DNA from: Micromonospora lupini str. Lupac 08
GTDB lineage: Bacteria > Actinomycetota > Actinomycetes > Mycobacteriales > Micromonosporaceae
Reading direction: 5' to 3'
Assembly (NCBI RefSeq): GCF_000297395.2
Contig: NZ_HF570107.1
Coordinates: 192,200 to 241,394, forward strand
DNA length: 49,195 nt
This document shows, piece by piece, positions 43,625 through 49,195 of this stretch. Position 1 is the stretch's first letter. Each line of letters opens with the position of its first letter. The notes beneath the pieces are model-generated. The model worked only from the letters and a program-made list of their open reading frames with translations, made no database searches and was not told the origin of the DNA. Position numbers and translations under genes: made by a program.

Positions 43625-43695
43625 GGGGCCTAGCTCAACTGGCAGAGCACTGCCTTTGCAAGGCAGGGGTTAGGGTTCGAGTCCCCTGGGCTCCA
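43625..43695 (+). tRNA. tRNA-Ala (TGC), two nucleotides short
   Basis: The anticodon arm CTGCC-TTTGCAA-GGCAG carries anticodon TGC, and the acceptor has the alanine identity pair G3-U70. The total is 71 nt rather than 73: one T is missing between the acceptor and D stems (GGGGCC-TA-GCTC) and one G in the 5' side of the T stem (AGGG instead of AGGGG). The second copy of the 3' half at 45843 has the full AGGGG. Both losses are in homopolymers, so sequence error is likely. This tRNA is the insertion site of the integrative element. Confidence 0.9.
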
Positions 43696-43701
43696 CAAGC
43701 A
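43654..43701 (+). repeat. att repeat, left copy (tRNA-Ala 3' half)
   Basis: Bases 43654-43701, from the anticodon loop to 6 nt past the tRNA, recur at 45843-45891 with a single one-base difference. A tRNA 3'-half duplication of this length is the mark of tyrosine-integrase insertion; the 2.1 kb between the copies carries an integrase and an excisionase-like gene. Confidence 0.9.
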
Positions 43702-43753
43702 CTTTCCCCGGATGATCTCGGTCCGAGTGCAGCCATCCGTACAGCCAAGCCGG

Positions 43754-44606
43754 TCACGCCGTCCCCTCCTGGCCGAGAATCCGGTCAATGGCCGAGGCAG
43801 CCTGACGAGCCCGCGCCGGCAGAACGTGGCCGTAGGTGTCGGCCGTCATCCGGATCGTGGAGTGCCCGAGCAGCTCCATCACCGTCCGCAGCTCCTCGCC
43901 CTGGTCGAGCAGGAACGTGGCGAAGGCGTGCCGCAGGTCGTGCAGGTGCAGCCAGTCCAGCCCGGCCGCTACGCGGAGCTGCTCGAAGCGCCGCTTGACG
44001 TTCCGTGGCTCCATCGCAGTGCCGATCGTGCTGGCGAAGACCAGGCCCAGATCCGACCACACCTCACCGGCCGCGAGCCGTTCCTTGGCCTGACGCACCC
44101 GCTGTGCCTCCAACGCCCGAACGGCCAGAGCCGACAGCGGCAGCGGACGGGCCGATCGGTGCGTCTTCGGTGGCACGAACACCAACCCGTGATCCGTTCG
44201 CTGGAGCGTCTGCCGAACGAACAGCGCCTTCCCCGGCAGGTCGACATCCGACCACCGCAGGCCCAGCAGCTCAGCCCGCCGCAGTCCGGTCGCCAGCGCC
44301 AGGATGAACAGCGATTCCAGCCGGTCCCCGGTCAGCGCCGACAGCAGGGATTTGGCTTCCTCGGGGGTCAGAGCGCGCCGCTCGGTTCTGCCGAGGGCCG
44401 GAGGCTTGGCTGCCTTGGCGACGTTGCGGGGGACCAAGTCCATCCGCTCAGCGTCGGCCAGGGCGACGCGCAGCACCGCGTGCACCTTGATGATGCTGGC
44501 CGGTGCGAGCTTCGATCCAACCGAGGTCGACCACCGCAGCCCACACGCCCGGCCGCTGCTCGTACACCGAGCCCTCGCCATGAGAACGCCGACGCCGGCC
44601 CGTCAT
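43754..44606 (-). pseudogene. Tyrosine-recombinase integrase with deleted N-terminal domain
   Basis: The C-terminal catalytic domain is intact in one frame (43754 to about 44510: ALTPEEAKSLLSALTGDRLE, Arg in ATGLRRAELLGLRW, HDLRHAFATFL, ELLGHSTIRM and the Tyr in TADTYGHV). The expected N-terminus, MTGRRRRSHGEGSVYEQRPG, begins at ATG 44606 in another frame and breaks off after about 30 residues (WAAVVDLG). The two fuse near 44515 out of frame, with roughly 80-100 residues missing: the SAM-like core-binding domain is deleted. An internal ATG could still express the catalytic domain (275 aa), but integration activity is improbable. ATG 44606 overlaps the upstream excisionase-like stop. Confidence 0.87.
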
Positions 44607-44797
44607 GCCGCGAACTCCTCATCAGCCGCCAGGAACTCATCCAGCGCAGACAGCGGAATCAGCCGAGCACGACCCGCCTTGATCGAACGCAGTCGACCCG
44701 ATCGCATCAGGACGTACACGGTGTCCCGACAGACGCCGAGCAGGGCCGCAGCCTCAGCCGGGCGGACGCTCTTCTTCGGCAGTGCGGCGCAGGTCAA
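44603..44797 (-). CDS. Excisionase/AlpA-like helix-turn-helix protein
   Basis: About 64 aa. The core VRPAEAAALLGVCRDTVYVL MRSGRLRSIKAGRARLIPLS (a winged MerR/AlpA-type helix-turn-helix) followed by ALDEFLAADEEFAA is typical of the excisionase genes placed before integrases in actinomycete elements. The stop overlaps the integrase ATG (ATGA). The start is uncertain: TTG 44797 is the nearest plausible one and no ribosome site is seen. The frame extends upstream to 45064 without similarity, so the true 5' end may have been lost. Confidence 0.75.
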   Translation of the reverse strand: MTCAALPKKSVRPAEAAALLGVCRDTVYVLMRSGRLRSIKAGRARLIPLSALDEFLAADEEFAA

Positions 44798-44849
44798 CCA
44801 CGGGTGCCGGCATCCGGGGTTGACTAGGTCGTGTACCTTCGCCGCAGTT

Positions 44850-45452
44850 ATGACCAGCGACCGCGACGCAACGCCCAGCGAGGTGGCTACGTCGGCGTGG
44901 AAAGGCAACATCGGCTGTCTCGCGGCCGTCGTCATGCTGTGCGCCTTCTGCGCCGGAGCGACGTTTGTGCTCGGCTCGGCGATGGACGTCCGGCAACGCC
45001 TCGTTCCGTGGTTTGCCGAGCTAGCTTGCCAGACCTCCGGCTGCGGCCGGCTCTCTATGGCCACGATCGGCTGGAGTGTGCGGGCGACTTCTGTTGGTGT
45101 CGTGACCGTGCTCGCGCTCGTGTATCGGCGGCGTCGATGGCTCTTCTATGTTCTCCTGCTTCCAGCTGTTGGGCTGGTTGGTCCAAGCCTGTTGCTCTCG
45201 GACGTCACTTACAAGACTGGCCACGAGCCGTGGATTAGAGACCTTGTGGCCGAGGTTCCGAACGGAGACGCCCTAGTGGTCGGGATTCACTGCGGGACGT
45301 GGGCTGGATGGTTGGCGCTCTTGACTGTGTTGCTCGCGAGCGCCCGCGTGAAGCGTGGTTCGCCACGCAACGTTTGGGCGTGGCAGCTCGTCCGCCTTGC
45401 GGCGCCCCTCATGATGCTGCCTGCCCTGGTGATCGCGGTGGTCCTAGCGTAG
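44850..45452 (+). CDS. Element-borne integral membrane protein, unknown function
   Basis: A 200-aa protein I do not recognise. Four membrane helices lie near residues 18-42 (IGCLAAVVMLCAFCAGATFV), 70-90 (IGWSVRATSVGVVTVLALVY), 95-112 (LFYVLLLPAVGLVGPSLLL) and 145-165, with a last one at 180-200. Cysteines at SGCG and ACQTS fall in an extracytoplasmic loop. GC and third-position GC are clearly lower than in all neighbours, so it came with the mobile element. ATG 44850 starts MTSDRDATPSEVATSAWKGN; longer upstream frame parts overlap the excisionase-like gene. It could be an immunity, exclusion or stress function. Confidence 0.65.
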   Translation: MTSDRDATPSEVATSAWKGNIGCLAAVVMLCAFCAGATFVLGSAMDVRQRLVPWFAELACQTSGCGRLSMATIGWSVRATSVGVVTVLALVYRRRRWLFYVLLLPAVGLVGPSLLLSDVTYKTGHEPWIRDLVAEVPNGDALVVGIHCGTWAGWLALLTVLLASARVKRGSPRNVWAWQLVRLAAPLMMLPALVIAVVLA

Positions 45453-45842
45453 TTCCGAGCCGAGAGCGCAGGGCGTTGGCGATGCAGGTTGTCAAGTGTC
45501 CGGCTATCTGACCGGACTGCCGAGGTTAGGCCGTCAAGCCCATGGCCTGTCGGAGATCGACAATTCCCAAGCTGACAGTCTGGGAGCCACGCGTGGGAGC
45601 CACTGGGGCGGACTGGACCGGACGGGACGGGACCGATCGAGTTGCCGAGCGCTTGAGGAGCAGGACCAGGCGGACGGCATCGGACGGCCTAGACGTGGTC
45701 TTGGGAATCTCCGGATCAGAGGGTGGCTGTACAGCCACCCGTACAGCCAAGCCCACTGACGGACACGGTCCGAAATCGACGGCGGGCGACACGGCGAGCA
45801 GTTCAGCGGCAGTAACCGACGCCGACCGACAGTGGTCTTGAT
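45453..45842. other. Non-coding right part of the integrative element
   Basis: 390 bp without a convincing gene. It contains the perfect palindrome GGGTGGCTGTACAGCCACCC (45721-45740), directly followed by GTACAGCCAAGCC, a sequence also found after the left att (43736-43750). It may hold integrase arm sites or a terminator. Short open frames here have no protein-like composition. Confidence 0.5.
45721..45740. repeat. Perfect 20-bp palindrome in the mobile element
   Basis: GGGTGGCTGTACAGCCACCC reads the same on both strands. It sits 100 bp inside the right att copy and beside GTACAGCCA repeats shared with the att flanks. Confidence 0.75.
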
Positions 45843-45891
45843 CTTTGCAAGGCAGGGGTTAGGGGTTCGAGTCCCCTGGGCTCCACAAGCA
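45843..45891 (+). repeat. att repeat, right copy
   Basis: Repeats the tRNA-Ala 3' half including its 6-nt flank, identical to 43654-43701 except for one more G in the T stem, so the 3' tRNA structure is full here. Similarity continues to 45946 into the sequence next to the left integrase end, with a 14-nt gap. Confidence 0.9.
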
Positions 45892-46007
45892 ATTTCCCCG
45901 GTTGCTCTCGGTCCGAGTACAGCCACGCCGGTCACGCCGTCCCCTTAGCTCCATCACCGTCCGCAGTTCCTCGCCCTGGTCGAGCATGAACGAGACGAAG
46001 GCGTGGC
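45892..46007 (-). pseudogene. Remnant of a second integrase gene
   Basis: The stretch 45947-46007 is closely similar to the integrase at about 43870-43930. On the minus strand it reads HAFVSFMLDQGEELRTVMEL, against HAFATFLLDQGEELRTVMEL in the first copy. The preceding 45892-45946 matches the sequence around the first integrase stop, but about 105 bp (catalytic His and Tyr segment) are deleted between them. A second element of the same family once sat in tandem at this tRNA. Confidence 0.82.
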
Positions 46008-46511
46008 TCAACGCGTCGCGGGGCTGTCGTCGAGCGTGCCAACGCGCAGTTGTACCTGATCGTCCTGCCACTCCTGCCGAGACCCGGGCGGCGGCATCTC
46101 CACTCCGGCAATGCCGGCGGGGGACGAGAACTCCCTGCGCAGCTGATCGATCAGTTGCTCGGCCTTCTGTCGCACCGACGGAGAGTTGTCAGGGTCGTCG
46201 AGGCTCAACCCCAGCACGGCTGCACCATCGTCGGTGATCGTGATCATTGCCCATGCGTATTCAGGGCTACGCAGGTACAGCGTCAGCGCCTCGCGGCCGC
46301 TCCAGCGGAGGTCGGCCAAGGCTGAGGCGTCGGCGTCGGTCGGCGTGCCAGTGATGTAGGTGCGCGTGAAGGCGGACAGCCGTTCGTCACCGGGGTCGTC
46401 GGTGTTGACGTAGTGGTCGATGAACACCTGGAACACCTCGGGGAAGCGTTGCGGCATCCACACGTAGACGTCCCAGCAAAACGACATCTGCTCAGCGTAG
46501 GTGGGACCCAT
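46008..46511 (-). CDS. Hypothetical protein (167 aa)
   Basis: An acidic, soluble 167-aa protein of unknown function. Features: YVWMPQRFPEVFQVFIDHYV, DLRWSGREALTLYLRSPEYA, then ITITDDGAAVLGLSLDDPDN and a C-terminal helix VRQKAEQLIDQLRREFSSPA. There is no signal or membrane segment. ATG 46511 is used; ATG 46487 (MSFCWD) is equally possible, and neither has a strong ribosome site. Its 3' end touches the second integrase remnant, so it may itself be cargo of the older element, or the last residues may have been replaced by element sequence. Confidence 0.65.
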   Translation of the reverse strand: MGPTYAEQMSFCWDVYVWMPQRFPEVFQVFIDHYVNTDDPGDERLSAFTRTYITGTPTDADASALADLRWSGREALTLYLRSPEYAWAMITITDDGAAVLGLSLDDPDNSPSVRQKAEQLIDQLRREFSSPAGIAGVEMPPPGSRQEWQDDQVQLRVGTLDDSPATR

Positions 46512-46701
46512 GGCGTTGTAGGAGTGTCCTGCGGGAGCCGGCGCTCAGCTGCCGCGGTGACGGCCCGTATGTAGTCCGCAAGAGGTCAGCGGACGGCGGT
46601 TGGCTCGGCGGCTCAGACCGGACGGTGCGTGACGGTGATTCTCCTCACGAGTGCGCCTTGTCCGCCCGAGGCGGCCCCGAGGTCGAAGCTCCTCAAACAC
46701 G

Positions 46702-46736
46702 CGCGTCCGGCCCGACGAGGCGTCGAGCCGGACGCG
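46702..46736 (-). terminator. Hairpin terminator downstream of the exported protein
   Basis: CGCGTCCGGC (46702-46711) pairs perfectly with GCCGGACGCG (46727-46736), with a smaller CGAC/GTCG stem inside the loop. On the minus strand it lies just past the tail fragment's stop, where a terminator is expected. Confidence 0.7.
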
Positions 46737-46745
46737 TTGAGTGAG

Positions 46746-46823
46746 CTATGTCGCGAAGCGGGATCGGCGACGGCGTCCGATCAGGTAGCCCGCGCCGCCG
46801 AGGACCAGCAGCGCACCGCCGAC
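46746..46823 (-). pseudogene. Detached C-terminal anchor of the exported protein gene
   Basis: This minus-strand frame encodes VGGALLVLGGAGYLIGRRRR-SRFAT and a stop: a hydrophobic helix followed by an Arg tail, as at the C-terminus of wall-anchored actinomycete proteins. The upstream gene stops at 46846 and, in its own frame, the bases right after the stop read TPSATPP. A stop plus a one-base frame change therefore separates the body from its anchor. Either decay or sequence error. Confidence 0.55.
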
Positions 46824-46845
46824 GCGGTGGCGTGGCGCTCGGGGT

Positions 46846-47355
46846 TTACCTGGGCTGGGTCGCCGTGGGCTGGGACGCGCAGTCGAGCGCACGCGCCTCG
46901 TACAGGTCGTTGTTCAGGTAGGCCAGATAGGCGTCGACGGATGCCTGGTTGAGCGCCTTCTGCGCGGCTGCCCTCACGTTGACACCAGCGTTCGTCAACG
47001 TCCGGCCCACCGAGATCTGCAGAGCAATCGACCAGACTTCCTGCACGTCCGTCTTGAGGAATTCGCGGAGGTCAGCCGAGGGGTCGTTCAGCTGCCTCGT
47101 TATCTCGTCGGGCAGAACAGGCAGGGCGTCGGTCCTCGCGAAGTGCAGGATCTGGGCGGTCAACACCCGCACCTCCAGATCGGTGGCCGTGTCCAGGTCG
47201 ATGGTGTAAAGCTCGCGGATGTCCTTGTAGACCTTGCGCTCGATCGTCTGGCAGGCCGCGTCCAGCCCGGGCGATTCGGCTTGCGCCGCCGCCGGTGCCG
47301 CCGGAACCAGCATGGCCAGCGCTATCAGAACGCCGGCCGGGATCTTACGTCGCAT
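46846..47355 (-). CDS. Exported protein, probably once wall-anchored
   Basis: A 169-aa secreted protein. The signal peptide is residues 1-25 (MRRKIPAGVLIALAMLVPAA, cut after PAAAQA). The mature part is helical and acidic (CQTIERKVYKDIRELYTIDL, VRAAAQKALNQASVDAYLAY), resembling short ALF-type repeat helices of actinomycete surface proteins (weak resemblance). Two cysteines (DAACQT and ALDCAS) could form a disulfide. ATG 47355 follows GGAGGA by 8 nt. The reading frame ends QPTATQPR, a Pro/Thr linker normally followed by an anchor; that anchor exists further downstream out of frame. No enzymatic motif. Confidence 0.72.
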   Translation of the reverse strand: MRRKIPAGVLIALAMLVPAAPAAAQAESPGLDAACQTIERKVYKDIRELYTIDLDTATDLEVRVLTAQILHFARTDALPVLPDEITRQLNDPSADLREFLKTDVQEVWSIALQISVGRTLTNAGVNVRAAAQKALNQASVDAYLAYLNNDLYEARALDCASQPTATQPR

Positions 47356-47488
47356 GTGAATGGTCCTCCCCGTTGCAGATCAGAACAGAGATAGTACTGG
47401 TGGTGGCGGTCCGGCGATGTCCCGTCCAATGTGGCCCTTCTGTTGAAGGCGGCCGATAAACCCCTTTCGGGGTTCACGACGGAGGGAC

Positions 47489-47845
47489 ATGATCTTCAGA
47501 ATGGAACAGGGTCCGACTCCGGTCCGCATGCAGATCTACTGCCGGGTGGAGGTGCTCGTCACCGATCCCGCCGCTGTCACCGCTCACGCGGTGGCCGACC
47601 TGCGGGCGGCCGACATCGACTGGTCCACCGAGGAGGACGACCTGGCCACGGCCGTCGAGGAGCTGCGGGCCGATCTCCCCACCTCGTTGGCGGGTGTGGT
47701 GGACCTCGGCCGGCTCGCCGACGGCATTCCGGGGGTGGAGTTTCGTGGCGGCCTCTGCTGGGCGGAATCGGAGCCGCCGCGGGATCCGTTCCGCGAGACG
47801 AGCCAGCCGCAGGACAGGCGGAATGGCGGGGACCTACCGGGGTAG
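47489..47845 (+). CDS. Conserved hypothetical protein (118 aa)
   Basis: A small acidic soluble protein. The core MQIYCRVEVLVTDPAAVTAH ... DIDWSTEEDDLATAVEELRA ... TSLAGVVDLGRLADGIPGVE looks like one alpha/beta domain. Function is unknown. The start is unclear: ATG 47489 lies only 2 nt after GGAGGG; ATG 47501 and an ATG before QIYCRV are better spaced or begin the folded part. A small hairpin AACCCC-TTTC-GGGGTT (47459-47474) lies just before the ribosome site and might modulate translation. It is followed by the CBS protein on the same strand (41-nt gap). Confidence 0.7.
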   Translation: MIFRMEQGPTPVRMQIYCRVEVLVTDPAAVTAHAVADLRAADIDWSTEEDDLATAVEELRADLPTSLAGVVDLGRLADGIPGVEFRGGLCWAESEPPRDPFRETSQPQDRRNGGDLPG

Positions 47846-47886
47846 GAGAAACGGCAACACTCCCCCGGAAGTGAGGTGTCATACCA

Positions 47887-48306
47887 ATGCCTACCGCACG
47901 CGAGATCATGACGAACGACGTGACCTGTGTCCGCGAGCAGGACGACCTCAAGTCGGCCGCCAAGCGGATGGCCGAACTGGGGGTCGGGTCACTGCCGATC
48001 TGCGGCGACGACAACCGCCTCAAGGGCATGCTTACCGATCGCGACATCGTGGTGAAGGTGCTCGCCGAGGGTCGTGACCCGGCGAACGTCACCGCAGGCG
48101 AGCTGGCTCAGGGTGAGGCGGTGACAATCGGCGCGGACGACGACGCGGGCGAGATCCTGCGGACCATGGGCAAGCACAAGGTTCGCCGACTGCCGGTGAT
48201 CGACGGTCACGAGCTGGTCGGCATCGTGGCCGTGGCCGACGTGGCACGGTCCCTGCCGGAGCGCCCGGTCGGTGACCTCATCGAGGCGATCTCCGAGCAC
48301 AGCTGA
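47887..48306 (+). CDS. Two-CBS-domain protein
   Basis: A 139-aa protein made of two CBS domains, about 5-60 (AREIMTNDVTCVREQDDLKS ... GSLPICGDDNRLKGMLTDRD) and 70-135 (TIGADDDAGEILRTMGKHKV ... VIDGHELVGIVAVADVARSL). Such stand-alone pairs bind adenine nucleotides or similar ligands as sensors; the size and style resemble hypoxic response protein 1 (Rv2626c) of M. tuberculosis. GTGAGG-type bases precede ATG 47887 weakly. A hairpin terminator lies at 48325-48359. Ligand and partner are unknown. Confidence 0.92.
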   Translation: MPTAREIMTNDVTCVREQDDLKSAAKRMAELGVGSLPICGDDNRLKGMLTDRDIVVKVLAEGRDPANVTAGELAQGEAVTIGADDDAGEILRTMGKHKVRRLPVIDGHELVGIVAVADVARSLPERPVGDLIEAISEHS

Positions 48307-48324
48307 CCGTCGCGCCCTCTCGTC

Positions 48325-48359
48325 GATCGCCGCCCCCGGCTCTCCGGTGGGCGGCGATC
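48325..48359 (+). terminator. Hairpin terminator after the CBS gene
   Basis: GATCGCCGCCC (48325-48335) pairs perfectly with GGGCGGCGATC (48349-48359), with a 13-nt loop, 18 nt past the stop. Confidence 0.8.
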
Positions 48360-48454
48360 ACTGCGTCGCCCCGGCTTCGCTCGATCGACGAGATCTGCCG
48401 GCGGGTCGGCTGGCGGGTCGGCGACCTGCCCAGGGCGAGGTCGCTCATCGGCCC

Positions 48455-48489
48455 TATGACTCTCAGGTATGAATATGACTCTGAGGTAT
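48455..48489. promoter_or_regulatory. Tandem operator-like direct repeat
   Basis: TATGACTCTCAGGTAT (48455-48470) and TATGACTCTGAGGTAT (48474-48489) differ by one base, 19 bp apart. The AT-rich pair stands out in GC-rich DNA and looks like a regulator binding site. It has no obvious promoter partner and lies downstream of two converging genes. Confidence 0.55.
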
Positions 48490-48522
48490 ATGCGTCACCG
48501 CCCCAGCCCCTCGGCCGACCGT

Positions 48523-49195
48523 TCAGGCGGGCGGCGTGCGGGCGGGCGGCGTGAGGGGCGCGGTCTCGCCACGGGCGATGGTGCGTACCTGCCGGACCCA
48601 GCCGCGACGGCGAGCCTCGTCGACGAAGTGCGCCAGCGGGGAGCGGAAGACCGGGTAGTCGTCGTAGTGGATCGGCACCGTCAGCTTCGGGCGGATCAAC
48701 TCCACCAGGTCGGCGCCCTGCCGGGCGTCCATCGTGAGCAGGATTCCAGCGATCTTCGTGCCGCCGAGGTGGATCAGCATCGCGTCGATGTCCGGGTAGC
48801 GCTCGGGGATGTCGGAGAGCAGCGGCCGGTTGAGGGTGTCGCCGGTGACGTACAGCCGGAACTCGCGCCGCCCGGCACGTTCCACGTCGATCATCGTGCC
48901 CATCACGTCGGGCAGCAGCCGGTCCAGGGCGCCCGGGCCGTGCTTGCCGGGCATCGAGGTCAGCCGCACGGTCGTACCGTCGCGGTGCAGCTCCCGTGAC
49001 GACCAGGTCGGCAGGCCCTCGGCGGCGCGGAAGCCCCAGCGGCGCAGCTTGCGTTCGGCGGCGGGCGTGGTGACGATGGGCAGCTCCCGGTCCAGCTCCC
49101 GGCGAGCCACCCGGTCGAAGTGGTCGCCGTGCAGATGGGACAGGACCACGGCGTCCAGGTGGGGAAGCTGGGCGATCCCCAGCGCCGGGTCCGTG
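48523..49195 (-). CDS. Metallo-beta-lactamase-fold hydrolase, C-terminal part
   Basis: 224 residues are visible; the N-terminus lies beyond the right edge. The zinc motif HLHGDHFD is present near the edge (LDAVVLSHLHGDHFDRV). Further metal or active-site positions are the Asp in YVTGDTLNRPL and the final His in PKLTVPIHYDDYPVF. This layout is that of the UlaG/RomA-like MBL-fold group (metal-dependent hydrolases, L-ascorbate-6-phosphate lactonase-like). The substrate is not predictable. The C-terminus ends in a small tandem Pro/Ala/Arg repeat (RTPPARTPPA) coded by a GC-rich DNA repeat. ATG or GTG starts inside the window are not the true start. Confidence 0.9.
   Translation of the reverse strand, partial: TDPALGIAQLPHLDAVVLSHLHGDHFDRVARRELDRELPIVTTPAAERKLRRWGFRAAEGLPTWSSRELHRDGTTVRLTSMPGKHGPGALDRLLPDVMGTMIDVERAGRREFRLYVTGDTLNRPLLSDIPERYPDIDAMLIHLGGTKIAGILLTMDARQGADLVELIRPKLTVPIHYDDYPVFRSPLAHFVDEARRRGWVRQVRTIARGETAPLTPPARTPPA

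Larger units (their letters stand above)
43702..45842. mobile_element. Decayed integrative element in tRNA-Ala
   Basis: A 2.1-kb insert bounded by tRNA-Ala att repeats holds an internally deleted integrase, an overlapping excisionase-like gene, a membrane-protein gene with lower GC and different codon use, and about 390 bp of non-coding DNA with a perfect 20-bp palindrome. There are no replication or transfer genes. It looks like the remainder of an actinomycete integrative (AICE-like) element. Confidence 0.8.
46512..46845. other. Gap with detached sortase-type tail and terminator
   Basis: 334 bp without an intact gene. It contains the minus-strand fragment described at 46746-46823 and the hairpin at 46702-46736. 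Nothing else is recognised. Confidence 0.5.

Noticed and set aside
45534..45935. A 133-codon minus-strand frame containing GTRTPNPCLAKIKTT
   Set aside because: The peptide is the translation of the duplicated tRNA 3' half, a frequent false protein next to att sites.

Overview
The window is the chromosomal replication-origin region of a very high-GC actinomycete. Gene content, gene order and protein style (long Ala/Pro/Ser/Thr-rich tails, GTG and TTG starts) best fit Micromonosporaceae (Micromonospora or Salinispora type). The genus call is recall-based inference; the origin call rests on the dnaA-oriC-dnaN core, the parABS locus and the rpmH-rnpA-yidD-yidC-jag-rsmG string.

Layout. 1-3.0 kb: start of a probable penicillin-binding protein and a DUF5318 gene (both minus), then a PadR regulator with an operator-like palindrome and inositol-phosphate synthase (plus). 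3.1-6.5 kb: small membrane protein, O6-alkylguanine-DNA alkyltransferase, and an NfeD-like/flotillin pair. 6.7-19.9 kb: CCA-adding enzyme, MurJ flippase, a membrane pseudokinase, SigM and its anti-sigma factor, TrxB-TrxA, CwlM, a GNAT protein, an aminotransferase and a D-Ala-D-Ala-ligase-like enzyme. 20.0-28.6 kb (minus): HIT-like protein, a 1.1 kb non-coding stretch with parS sites, DnaA boxes and degenerate repeats, then parB, parA, rsmG, jag, yidC, yidD, rnpA, rpmH. 29.2-43.2 kb (plus): dnaA, oriC, dnaN, gnd, recF, dciA, gyrB, gyrA and a DUF3566 protein, interrupted by an OhrR/MarR regulator and two hypotheticals.

43.3-46.0 kb: tRNA-Ile, a 42-aa DLW-39-type protein and tRNA-Ala(TGC). The tRNA-Ala is followed by a decayed integrative element: an integrase missing its N-terminal domain, an excisionase-like gene, one membrane-protein cargo gene, a direct repeat of the tRNA 3' half, and a scrap of a second integrase. 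46.0-49.2 kb: hypotheticals, an exported protein with a detached sortase-type tail, a two-CBS protein, and a metallo-beta-lactamase-fold enzyme running off the right edge.

How it works together. DnaA, the oriC boxes, DnaN, RecF, DciA and gyrase form the initiation and replication block. ParA, ParB and five parS sites (two inside parA) segregate the origin. MurJ, the pseudokinase, CwlM and the edge PBP belong to peptidoglycan synthesis and its control. SigM with its anti-sigma factor and TrxBA, the latter under a SigR-like promoter, handle redox stress.

Most notable: dnaN and gyrA are each broken by a single extra nucleotide in nearly the same local sequence, and tRNA-Ala is two nucleotides short. 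This points to sequence errors, or a very unusual strain. Also notable are the pseudokinase beside murJ, the dispersed consensus DnaA boxes outside oriC, the repeat-bearing parS region, and the stacked integrase relics at tRNA-Ala. I see no clearly new multi-gene system.
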